Assembly (NCBI GenBank): GCA_943788645.1
Contig: CALSRC010000017.1
Coordinates: 1 to 64,000, forward strand
Length of the DNA: 64,000 bases
Reading direction: 5' to 3'
From: UA16 sp002292325
Lineage (GTDB): Bacteria; Bacteroidota; Bacteroidia; Flavobacteriales_D; Sanyastnellaceae
In this document: piece after piece, positions 1 to 7,952 of the stretch
How positions within the stretch are numbered: the first letter of the stretch is position 1
Layout of the letters: every line of letters begins with the position of its first letter
The notes under the pieces: model-generated
Seen by the model: only the letters and a program-made list of their open reading frames with translations
What the model was told of the DNA's origin: nothing
Databases searched by the model: none
Translations under genes and position numbers: made by a program

Positions 1-1077
1 GGAGGAAACATCATTCCGCGATCGGCCCAATTGACTCCTGGTGAATCGGGATTAGCTGCACGCCTGTTCACGCCCATCGCTGGTTTGGGATCCATGAAAG
101 TATCAATGCAAGCGGAGGACTCCCTGCGAGGTCGTCCCATGCAGGAATTTGAATCTGTTTTCCGTCAACTTGGCGGATGCCTTAAGACGACGGGTGGCTC
201 CTTCCCTGTCTCGATTGAAAGGCCATTGCAAGGAGGAACGACGATGTTGAATGGGCAAATATCCTCACAGTTCACCACCGGCTTACTTTTTGCTTTGCCT
301 TGCGCCAATTTGCATAGCGAGCTTAATGTGCACAAGCCTGTAAGCACACCCTACATCGACCTCACCCTGCAGGTGCTCGCTGATTTTGGAGTCGAAATTC
401 ATGCAAATGAAGAGCGTGCTCATTTTTCATGCGACGGACACCAAACGTTCAGGCCGATTGAGACTGTGGTTGATGGCGATTGGTCTGGCGCTGCGGCTTT
501 GGCCGTGGCCGGAATGTTATGCGCCGAATCATCGATTGAGATTTCGGGATTAAACAACCAATACAGACAAGCGGATGAAGCCATCCGAGGGGCCATGCTC
601 TTCGCAGGTGGCGCACTGTCTGGAACAGATGAGGGCATACAAGTGGCCAAAAGGCCTGTGCGAGCTTTCAATGTGGATTTGACGGACTCTCCCGATTTAT
701 TTCCAGTCTTGGCTGCATTGGCCGCCTTTGGTAAAAAACCATCCAAGCTGAAAGGAATGCATCGACTTGAGCACAAAGAATCGAACCGTGCAGCGGCCAT
801 TCAGACTGAATGGAAGAAGTTGGGTATTCGTGTGGAAATTGACCGAGCGGGCGATGAGCTTATCGTGTTCCCTCGAGATCAAAATTTTGTTCCTACTGAA
901 CCAATCGATTCCCATGGCGATCATCGGATTGCCATGGCAGCGAGCATCGTCGGTCTGGCAGGAGAGCATCCTATCATAGTAAGCCATGCGGAATGCGTTT
1001 CCAAAAGCTATCCGGAATTTTTCGATGACCTCGAAATCATGGGAGCAAGCTTCAGGATACAATCTGAATCGAAATAA
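1..1077 (+). CDS. aroA: 3-phosphoshikimate 1-carboxyvinyltransferase (EPSP synthase), 5'-truncated by window edge
   Basis: The reading frame is open from base 1, so the N-terminal part (about 70 residues of a usual 410-430) lies to the left of the window. EPSP synthase joins phosphoenolpyruvate to shikimate-3-phosphate in the cytoplasmic shikimate pathway for aromatic amino acids. Family marks are visible in order: GESGLAARLFTPI (cofactor loop of the first domain), GQISSQFTTGLLFALP (the SSQ substrate loop), SPDLFPVLAALAAF, HKESNRAAAI (RxxxKESxR-type loop) and the C-terminal SHGDHRIAMA active-site motif. It ends ESK-stop and is followed by a strong hairpin terminator. It converges on the next gene. 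The catalytic motifs seem intact. Nothing to its left can be judged. Confidence 0.95.
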   Translation, partial: GGNIIPRSAQLTPGESGLAARLFTPIAGLGSMKVSMQAEDSLRGRPMQEFESVFRQLGGCLKTTGGSFPVSIERPLQGGTTMLNGQISSQFTTGLLFALPCANLHSELNVHKPVSTPYIDLTLQVLADFGVEIHANEERAHFSCDGHQTFRPIETVVDGDWSGAAALAVAGMLCAESSIEISGLNNQYRQADEAIRGAMLFAGGALSGTDEGIQVAKRPVRAFNVDLTDSPDLFPVLAALAAFGKKPSKLKGMHRLEHKESNRAAAIQTEWKKLGIRVEIDRAGDELIVFPRDQNFVPTEPIDSHGDHRIAMAASIVGLAGEHPIIVSHAECVSKSYPEFFDDLEIMGASFRIQSESK

Positions 1078-1091
1078 ATATAGCTTGATAC

Positions 1092-1124
1092 AAGAAAAGA
1101 CCCACGGAGTGGGCCTTTTCTTTC
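1092..1124. terminator. Bidirectional rho-independent terminator
   Basis: An 8-bp A/T-rich arm (AAGAAAAG with CTTTTCTT), one mismatch, then CCCAC-GGA-GTGGG form a long hairpin. A-run and T-run flanks make it usable from both strands. It sits between the convergent aroA and the 1901-residue repeat protein. Confidence 0.85.
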
Positions 1125-1150
1125 AAGTTCCGGTAATATTTTAAGCAGAA

Positions 1151-4100
1151 TTACTCTTCTCCTACGCGAGAGACAGAAAATGACAGGGTTTTAATCACCA
1201 CTGCAGCTGTACCTCCGCCACCACCGTTGTATGCGATGATGTTCGCGTATAAATCCTCACCATCTACCAACGTAACAAAAGTCATGCTCATGTTGACGTG
1301 AGATCTCAAATCCAAAGCTGAGCCAACGCTGCCCCAATCCTCATAAACCACCTCCGTATCCGAAGCCAAAACTCTTGGATTGGTCTCACCTACTGCAGGA
1401 GTTGGGTTGTTGTTCATCAATTCGACTTTCACAAACGCATCCTCATTCCCTGTATTGTCCAATTCCATGGTCAGCATTACATGGTATACCCCTGCATCGC
1501 TCAAATTAAAATATCCATTGATTCCATTCTCGGCTCCGGGTCCGCCAGTTGTCAGCAATGCAATCGGAGCAGGATTCGGGGCAAAGTTATTTGCAGGATC
1601 AGAATTCTCGACCCCATAACCAGGTGCGCCGGTGATTTGAACCCGTTCCAAAACACCATTCGTGAGAGCTTGATCTACTCCTGTATTGTTCGCCTTGTAA
1701 GTCACATTAAAAGCAGCTGTATTCGCTAACGAATCCAATTGGGCGTATGTAACAAACTCATCATCTCCTGTTGAGCGCGGGCCTTTCACGTCGCCCGTGA
1801 AAGTGGTTGTACCTGCGACATCCAACGTACCCGTTGTGCTCAAGTTCTCATCGCCGAAGTCGATCGCTCCACTGGAATCAGTGATGCTGCCGTTCGCCAA
1901 AGTCAAGTTACCAACTGCAGAACCAGTAGCGAGCGTAGCAACACCTGCACCCAACGTACCCGTTGTGCTCAAGTTCTCATCGCCGAAGTCGATCGCTCCA
2001 CTGGAATCAGTGATGCTGCCGTTCGCCAAAGTCAAGTTGCCAACTGCAGAACCAGTAGCGAGCGTAGCAACGCCTGCACCCAACGTACCCGTTGTGCTCA
2101 AGTTCTCATCGCCGAAGTCGATCGCTCCACTGGAATCAGTGATGCTGCCGTTCGCCAAAGTCAAGTTACCAACTGCAGAACCAGTAGCGAGCGTAGCAAC
2201 GCCTGCACCCAACGTACCCGTTGTGCTCAAGTTCTCATCGCCGAAGTCGATCGCTCCACTGGAATCAGTGATGCTGCCGTTCGCCAAAGTCAAGTTGCCA
2301 ACTGCAGAACCAGTAGCGAGCGTAGCAACGCCTGCACCCAACGTACCCGTTGTGCTCAAGTTCTCATCGCCGAAGTCGATCGCTCCACTGGAATCAGTGA
2401 TGCTGCCGTTCGCCAAAGTCAAGTTGCCAACTGCAGAACCAGTAGCGAGCGTAGCAACGCCTGCACCCAACGTACCCGTTGTGCTCAAGTTCTCATCGCC
2501 GAAGTCGATCGCTCCACTGGAATCAGTGATGCTGCCGTTCGCCAAAGTCAAGTTACCAACTGCAGAACCAGTAGCGAGCGTAGCAACGCCTGCACCCAAC
2601 GTACCCGTTGTGCTCAAGTTCTCATCGCCGAAGTCGATCGCTCCACTGGAATCAGTGATGCTGCCGTTCGCCAAAGTCAAGTTGCCAACTGCAGAACCAG
2701 TAGCGAGCGTAGCAACGCCTGCACCCAACGTACCCGTTGTGCTCAAGTTCTCATCGCCGAAGTCGATCGCTCCACTGGAATCAGTGATGCTGCCGTTCGC
2801 CAAAGTCAAGTTACCAACTGCAGAACCAGTAGCGAGCGTAGCAACGCCTGCACCCAACGTACCCGTTGTGCTCAAGTTCTCATCGCCGAAGTCGATCGCT
2901 CCACTGGAATCAGTGATGCTGCCGTTCGCCAAAGTCAAGTTGCCAACTGCAGATCCAGTAGCGAGCGTAGCAACGCCTGCTACCTCCAACGTTCCGTTCA
3001 TGTCCGTGTTACCAGTCACAACCAAGCTATCTTGGATGTGAACAGTTGACTGGAAGTTTGCATCCATTGCAACGTCCAAGCTGTCGTTCAAGTCAGCGAA
3101 GTCAGCAACAGTCAATGTAGACTGCAAGATAGTAGCACCCTGTGCATCCAACGTGCCGTCAATGTCTGTGTTTCCAGATACATCCAACGTACCCGTTGTG
3201 CTCAAGTTCTCATCGCCGAAGTCGATCGCTCCACTGGAATCAGTGATGCTGCCGTTCGCCAAAGTCAAGTTGCCAACTGCAGAACCAGTAGCGAGCGTAG
3301 CAACGCCTGCACCCAACGTACCCGTTGTGCTCAAGTTCTCATCGCCGAAGTCGATCGCTCCACTGGAATCAGTGATGCTGCCGTTCGCCAAAGTCAAGTT
3401 GCCAACTGCAGAACCAGTAGCGAGCGTAGCAACACCTGCACCCAACGTACCCGTTGTGCTCAAGTTCTCATCGCCGAAGTCGATCGCTCCACTGGAATCA
3501 GTGATGCTGCCGTTCGCCAAAGTCAAGTTGCCAACTGCAGATCCAGTAGCGAGCGTAGCAACGCCTGCACCCAACGTACCTGTTGTGCTCAAGTTCTCAT
3601 CGCCGAAGTCGATCGCTCCACTGGAATCAGTGATGCTGCCGTTCGCCAAAGTCAAGTTACCAACTGCAGAACCAGTAGCGAGCGTAGCAACACCTGCACC
3701 CAACGTACCCGTTGTGCTCAAGTTTTCATCGCCGAAGTCGATCGCTCCACTGGAATCAGTGATGCTGCCGTTCGCCAAAGTCAAGTTGCCAACTGCAGAA
3801 CCAGTAGCGAGCGTAGCAACACCTGCACCCAACGTACCCGTTGTGCTCAAGTTCTCATCGCCGAAGTCGATCGCTCCACTGGAATCAGTGATGCTGCCGT
3901 TCGCCAAAGTCAAGTTACCAACTGCAGAACCAGTAGCGAGCGTAGCAACGCCTGCACCCAACGTACCCGTTGTGCTCAAGTTCTCATCGCCGAAGTCGAT
4001 CGCTCCACTGGAATCAGTGATGCTGCCGTTCGCCAAAGTCAAGTTGCCAACTGCAGATCCAGTAGCGAGCGTAGCAACGCCTGCACCCAACGTACCCGTT

Positions 4101-6856
4101 GTGCTCAAGTTCTCATCGCCGAAGTCGATCGCTCCACTGGAATCAGTGATGCTGCCATTCGCCAAAGTCAAGTTACCAACTGCAGATCCAGTAGCGAGCG
4201 TAGCAACGCCTGCTACCTCCAACGTTCCGTTCATGTCCGTGTTACCAGTCACAACCAAGCTATCTTGGATGTGAACAGTTGACTGGAAGTTTGCATCCAT
4301 TGCAACGTCCAAGCTGTCGTTCAAGTCAGCGAAGTCAGCAACAGTCAATGTAGACTGCAAGATAGTAGCACCCTGTGCATCCAACGTGCCGTCAATGTCT
4401 GTGTTTCCAGATACATCCAACGTACCCGTTGTGCTCAAGTTCTCATCGCCGAAGTCGATCGCTCCACTGGAATCAGTGATGCTGCCGTTCGCCAAAGTCA
4501 AGTTGCCAACTGCAGAACCAGTAGCGAGCGTAGCAACGCCTGCACCCAACGTACCCGTTGTGCTCAAGTTCTCATCGCCGAAGTCGATCGCTCCACTGGA
4601 ATCAGTGATGCTGCCGTTCGCCAAAGTCAAGTTGCCAACTGCAGAACCAGTAGCGAGCGTAGCAACGCCTGCACCCAACGTACCCGTTGTGCTCAAGTTC
4701 TCATCGCCGAAGTCGATCGCTCCACTGGAATCAGTGATGCTGCCGTTCGCCAAAGTCAAGTTGCCAACTGCAGAACCAGTAGCGAGCGTAGCAACGCCTG
4801 CACCCAACGTACCCGTTGTGCTCAAGTTCTCATCGCCGAAGTCGATCGCTCCACTGGAATCAGTGATGCTGCCGTTCGCCAAAGTCAAGTTACCAACTGC
4901 AGAACCAGTAGCGAGCGTAGCAACGCCTGCACCCAACGTACCCGTTGTGCTCAAGTTCTCATCGCCGAAGTCGATCGCTCCACTGGAATCAGTGATGCTG
5001 CCGTTCGCCAAAGTCAAGTTGCCAACTGCAGAACCAGTAGCGAGCGTAGCAACGCCTGCACCCAACGTACCCGTTGTGCTCAAGTTCTCATCGCCGAAGC
5101 TGATCGCTCCACTGGAATCAGTGATGCTGCCGTTCGCCAAAGTCAAGTTGCCAACTGCAGAACCAGTAGCGAGCGTAGCAACACCTGCACCCAACGTACC
5201 CGTTGTGCTCAAGTTCTCATCGCCGAAGTTGATCGCTCCACTGGAATCAGTGATGCTGCCGTTCGCCAAAGTCAAGTTACCAACTGCAGAACCAGTAGCG
5301 AGCGTAGCAACGCCTGCACCCAACGTACCCGTTGTGCTCAAGTTCTCATCGCCGAAGCTGATCGCTCCACTGGAATCAGTGATGCTGCCGTTCGCCAAAG
5401 TCAAGTTGCCAACTGCAGAACCAGTAGCGAGCGTAGCAACGCCTGCACCCAACGTACCCGTTGTGCTCAAGTTCTCATCGCCGAAGCTGATCGCTCCACT
5501 GGAATCAGTGATGCTGCCGTTCGCCAAAGTCAAGTTGCCAACTGCAGAACCAGTAGCGAGCGTAGCAACGCCTGCTACCTCCAACGTTCCGTTCAAGTCC
5601 GTATTGCCAGCAACAACCAAGCTATCAGTTACATGAACCGTGGACGCGAAAGTTGCGTCGAGTTGCACGTTTAAACTGTCGTTAAGATCAGCGAAATCAG
5701 CAACCGTCAATGTAGACTGTAAGTTAGTAGCACCCTGTGCATCCAATGTGCCGTCAATGTCTGTGTTACCAGACACATCCATTGTTCCGTTCAAGTCCGT
5801 ATTGCCAGCAACAACCAAGCTATCAGTTACATGAACCGTAGACGCGAAAGTTGCGTCGAGTTGCACGTTTAAACTGTCGTTAAGATCAGCGAAATCAGCA
5901 ACCGTCAATGTAGACTGCAAGTTAGTAGCACCCTGTGCATCCAACGTGCCGTCAATGTCTGTGTTACCAGATACATCCAATGTTCCGTTCAAGTCCGTAT
6001 TGCCAGCAACAACCAAGCTATCAGTTACATGAACCGTAGACGCGAAAGTTGCGTCGAGTTGCACGTTTAAACTGTCGTTAAGATCAGCGAAATCAGCAAC
6101 CGTCAATGTAGACTGTAAGTTAGTAGCACCCTGTGCATCCAATGTGCCGTCAATGTCTGTGTTACCAGACACATCCATTGTTCCGTTCAAGTCCGTATTG
6201 CCAGCAACAACCAAGCTATCAGTTACATGAACCGTAGACGCGAAAGTTGCGTCGAGTTGCACGTTTAAACTGTCGTTAAGATCCGTCATCCCCGCAACGG
6301 TGAGGGTACTATCGAATGCAGTTGCACCTGTCACCCGTAAACTGTCGCCAATCGTAAAGTCCGCAGCAAACGTTGCAGCCTCCAATACATACAAACTGTC
6401 GTTTATCCGAGTATAACCGGACACGGTTAGGGTACTGTCAAGGGCTGCTACACCTTGGATGACCAAGGAATCCATGACCGTAAGGTCACCAGAAATCGAG
6501 GCATCTTTGAGCAAGATGAGACTATCAGCGGTCAGCAGACCAGATGACGTTAGACTATCAATTCCAAAAACACTGAAATTGTTGTAATTCACGTTCATGC
6601 CTGGATTGTTTCCATTGGTCAAGATGTCACTCCAAGTAGCCCATTCAGGATCGCCATCTGAATTCACTTTGGCAACAACTGAATCAGAAAATTGCTGGAG
6701 CCGCAAATGATCTATCCAAATATTGACCTTTGATCCCTCCTGGCTAGAACGCACCATTTGAGTAAATTCTATTTGTGAAAAAGCACCGTTCACACTTAGA
6801 ACAAGCAAAAAGAAAGGGAGACTATTTCGAAATAGTTTAGCGATAGCGACCATCAT
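1151..6856 (-). CDS. Secreted fibre-like protein: 26 near-identical 43-residue repeats and a possible C1q/TNF-like head
   Basis: 1901 residues. A signal peptide is clear (MMVAIAKLF... to about residue 28, cleavage after GAFSQ). Residues ~30-190 hold short ladder-like repeats of the type STLTVxGxTxLNDSLxV, as in beta-solenoid fibres. About residues 192-424 hold a 66-residue module three times plus a partial copy. Then come three blocks of a 43-residue repeat (GVATLATGSAVGNLTLANG, then SITDSSGAIDFGDENLSTTG): 9, 8 and 9 copies, separated by single 67-residue spacers. The last ~200 residues are non-repetitive and rich in beta-strand patterns (GYFNLSDAGVYHVMLTMEL near the middle), which I read as a possible C1q/TNF-like jelly-roll head. 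Such Thr/Ser/Gly repeats resemble phage tail-fibre stalks. No T9SS sorting domain is seen. I infer a surface fibre or stalk; partner and function are unknown. The gene seems monocistronic, with a terminator after it. Two ATGs are adjacent at the start. Confidence 0.85.
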   Translation of the reverse strand: MMVAIAKLFRNSLPFFLLVLSVNGAFSQIEFTQMVRSSQEGSKVNIWIDHLRLQQFSDSVVAKVNSDGDPEWATWSDILTNGNNPGMNVNYNNFSVFGIDSLTSSGLLTADSLILLKDASISGDLTVMDSLVIQGVAALDSTLTVSGYTRINDSLYVLEAATFAADFTIGDSLRVTGATAFDSTLTVAGMTDLNDSLNVQLDATFASTVHVTDSLVVAGNTDLNGTMDVSGNTDIDGTLDAQGATNLQSTLTVADFADLNDSLNVQLDATFASTVHVTDSLVVAGNTDLNGTLDVSGNTDIDGTLDAQGATNLQSTLTVADFADLNDSLNVQLDATFASTVHVTDSLVVAGNTDLNGTMDVSGNTDIDGTLDAQGATNLQSTLTVADFADLNDSLNVQLDATFASTVHVTDSLVVAGNTDLNGTLEVAGVATLATGSAVGNLTLANGSITDSSGAISFGDENLSTTGTLGAGVATLATGSAVGNLTLANGSITDSSGAISFGDENLSTTGTLGAGVATLATGSAVGNLTLANGSITDSSGAINFGDENLSTTGTLGAGVATLATGSAVGNLTLANGSITDSSGAISFGDENLSTTGTLGAGVATLATGSAVGNLTLANGSITDSSGAIDFGDENLSTTGTLGAGVATLATGSAVGNLTLANGSITDSSGAIDFGDENLSTTGTLGAGVATLATGSAVGNLTLANGSITDSSGAIDFGDENLSTTGTLGAGVATLATGSAVGNLTLANGSITDSSGAIDFGDENLSTTGTLGAGVATLATGSAVGNLTLANGSITDSSGAIDFGDENLSTTGTLDVSGNTDIDGTLDAQGATILQSTLTVADFADLNDSLDVAMDANFQSTVHIQDSLVVTGNTDMNGTLEVAGVATLATGSAVGNLTLANGSITDSSGAIDFGDENLSTTGTLGAGVATLATGSAVGNLTLANGSITDSSGAIDFGDENLSTTGTLGAGVATLATGSAVGNLTLANGSITDSSGAIDFGDENLSTTGTLGAGVATLATGSAVGNLTLANGSITDSSGAIDFGDENLSTTGTLGAGVATLATGSAVGNLTLANGSITDSSGAIDFGDENLSTTGTLGAGVATLATGSAVGNLTLANGSITDSSGAIDFGDENLSTTGTLGAGVATLATGSAVGNLTLANGSITDSSGAIDFGDENLSTTGTLGAGVATLATGSAVGNLTLANGSITDSSGAIDFGDENLSTTGTLDVSGNTDIDGTLDAQGATILQSTLTVADFADLNDSLDVAMDANFQSTVHIQDSLVVTGNTDMNGTLEVAGVATLATGSAVGNLTLANGSITDSSGAIDFGDENLSTTGTLGAGVATLATGSAVGNLTLANGSITDSSGAIDFGDENLSTTGTLGAGVATLATGSAVGNLTLANGSITDSSGAIDFGDENLSTTGTLGAGVATLATGSAVGNLTLANGSITDSSGAIDFGDENLSTTGTLGAGVATLATGSAVGNLTLANGSITDSSGAIDFGDENLSTTGTLGAGVATLATGSAVGNLTLANGSITDSSGAIDFGDENLSTTGTLGAGVATLATGSAVGNLTLANGSITDSSGAIDFGDENLSTTGTLGAGVATLATGSAVGNLTLANGSITDSSGAIDFGDENLSTTGTLGAGVATLATGSAVGNLTLANGSITDSSGAIDFGDENLSTTGTLDVAGTTTFTGDVKGPRSTGDDEFVTYAQLDSLANTAAFNVTYKANNTGVDQALTNGVLERVQITGAPGYGVENSDPANNFAPNPAPIALLTTGGPGAENGINGYFNLSDAGVYHVMLTMELDNTGNEDAFVKVELMNNNPTPAVGETNPRVLASDTEVVYEDWGSVGSALDLRSHVNMSMTFVTLVDGEDLYANIIAYNGGGGGTAAVVIKTLSFSVSRVGEE
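1823..2983 (-). repeat. 129-bp tandem array, third block (9 units)
   Basis: Nine head-to-tail units of exactly 129 bp (43 codons) with only scattered silent changes and one Glu-to-Asp-type codon difference (agaacc versus agatcc on the + strand). A single G/A difference in aagttRccaac almost alternates from unit to unit, which suggests past amplification as dimers. Confidence 0.95.
3186..4217 (-). repeat. 129-bp tandem array, second block (8 units)
   Basis: Eight units of the same 129-bp repeat. Together with the 201-bp spacer (2984-3185 or its copy at 4218-4418) it forms a 1,233-bp super-repeat: 8 x 129 + 201 = 1,233, which equals the offset between the two spacer copies. Confidence 0.95.
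4419..5579 (-). repeat. 129-bp tandem array, first block (9 units)
   Basis: Nine units, nearest the N terminus of the protein. Here one codon varies: the residue before FGDEN is Ser, Ser, Asn, Ser and then Asp five times (AGC, AAC, GAC), while all units of the other blocks have Asp. Confidence 0.95.
5586..6280 (-). repeat. 198-bp tandem repeats (three full, one partial)
   Basis: Units begin at 5586, 5784, 5982 and 6180, exactly 198 bp (66 codons) apart, and are nearly identical. The 201-bp spacers between the 129-bp blocks are a diverged form of the same module. Confidence 0.9.
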
Positions 6857-6874
6857 GGCATGATAATTTGAATT

Positions 6875-6883
6875 GTAAATATA
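6875..6883 (-). promoter_or_regulatory. Possible -7 element of the fibre gene
   Basis: On the minus strand TATATTTAC resembles the Bacteroidota -7 box TAnnTTTG with one mismatch, about 18 nt before the first ATG. No clear TTG -33 element is found. Weak. Confidence 0.3.
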
Positions 6884-6992
6884 GTGATTTATCCTTAAAT
6901 AATTGAACTTAATCGATTAAAAAGTTCTTCACAACAAATAACAACTACTCTGACACCTGCATGCACTGGGTGCGCAGTCTATGAAAAATACG

Positions 6993-7032
6993 GAGCGAGC
7001 GAACGAACGAGCGAACGAACGAGCGAGCGAAC
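6993..7032. repeat. Tetranucleotide repeat (GAGC/GAAC)10
   Basis: Ten perfect 4-bp units of GARC, in the order G G A A G A A G G A (G = GAGC, A = GAAC), which is nearly a mirror order. The run lies 3 bp from the stop codon of the EI24-like gene, in the 178-bp gap that also holds the fibre gene's upstream region. Confidence 0.9.
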
Positions 7033-7034
7033 GA

Positions 7035-7853
7035 TCAATCAAATTCCTCAACAATTTCCTTATAAACAAAACCAGCTGTAGCGATTGACGTAACCGCTCC
7101 AAAAACAGGACCTATCGTCCAAGAGATGATTGGAATGGTCATCAGAGCAAAAAAAGGAATCCCAATTCCTAGCGTTACGCCTCGATTTTGCCAGCTTTTT
7201 CGAATAGAATCAAAGGGTGAAACAGACCGGTATTCCCAAGCATAATCCAATACAGCTGCGCCATAAAACCATGCACTAATTCCACTCAAAATAAATGGGA
7301 GAATTAAAACAATGATACCCGTCGGAGGGAAAACAAGTGGAACGATAAAACTTAAAACCATGCAGAAAACCACCAAAATGAACTCCATCAATGTCAGCAA
7401 CAAAGCAACTTTGATTCCCCGCCAAACATTTCTTACAAATCCGCCCCAGGTGAAAGGTGGCAAAGAGATTCCCTGAGCAGCCAAACATTTTTCCATAAGC
7501 CAAGCAAGCAAGGGACTTAACAAAATCAAAATCAGAGGTTTGAATAATTTTAATTGAATCCAAAAAACCAACAAATGAAGCGCAATTTCTGCGGAGGATC
7601 CGAGTACGTCCAACAAAGTGCTCCCGAAAAGTCCTGAATCTTCAGCCTCACTTAACCATCCGTTCCAAAGACCTTCGAATTGAGTGATAATTGCATTTAC
7701 CACCAGCGATCTGATTCGAAAAAAGGCAAACAATAAGAATACAGCTACAGCTGCAGCCAAAGCATATACCCGACCCAGTCCTTCCCGCAGCAAAAACTGC
7801 ACGCTGGGAAGAAAAAGTCTCAAGGTTCGCCAAAGGGAGGCCAAATGATTCAT
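7035..7853 (-). CDS. EI24/CysZ-family integral membrane protein
   Basis: 272 residues with four to six strongly hydrophobic segments (around residues 28-52, 92-120, 152-205 and 230-255). The fold pattern and the stretch FWIQLKLFKPLILILLSPL followed by an amphipathic loop match the EI24 domain family (PF07264), which includes the sulfate permease CysZ. No sulfate-assimilation genes are near, so transport of sulfate is only a possibility. A near-match to the -7 box (TATTTTCC on the minus strand) ends 4 nt before the ATG, the same spacing as at other genes here. It is divergent from mpl. The tetranucleotide repeat starts just after its stop codon. Confidence 0.8.
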   Translation of the reverse strand: MNHLASLWRTLRLFLPSVQFLLREGLGRVYALAAAVAVFLLFAFFRIRSLVVNAIITQFEGLWNGWLSEAEDSGLFGSTLLDVLGSSAEIALHLLVFWIQLKLFKPLILILLSPLLAWLMEKCLAAQGISLPPFTWGGFVRNVWRGIKVALLLTLMEFILVVFCMVLSFIVPLVFPPTGIIVLILPFILSGISAWFYGAAVLDYAWEYRSVSPFDSIRKSWQNRGVTLGIGIPFFALMTIPIISWTIGPVFGAVTSIATAGFVYKEIVEEFD

Positions 7854-7940
7854 TGGGGGAAAATACCACTGTCAAGAACAATTCAGAACCTGCTGTGGGA
7901 ATTTCAATTGGAATTCAAAGAAAACGACGGGATTCTTACC

Positions 7941-7948
7941 GATTTTCG
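7941..7948 (+). promoter_or_regulatory. Near-match -7 box of mpl
   Basis: GATTTTCG differs from TAnnTTCG only at the first base pair (GA for TA) and ends 4 nt before the ATG at 7953, the same spacing as the exact boxes elsewhere in the window. It supports the 7953 start. Confidence 0.4.
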
Positions 7949-7952
7949 AACC

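Noticed and set aside
1823..5579. Regular repeats as a CRISPR array
   Set aside because: Units are 129 bp, contiguous without unique spacers, and fully coding.
1797..5834. Long + strand open frames (up to 416 codons) through the fibre gene
   Set aside because: They are antisense shadows of the 129-bp repeats: lack of stops is simply copied from unit to unit, there is no start signal, and the minus strand has a signal peptide and a real end domain.
7845..7952. Longer N terminus for mpl
   Set aside because: It would overlap the divergent EI24 gene and adds residues before the conserved Mur-ligase start; a near-match promoter box lies 4 nt before the 7953 ATG.
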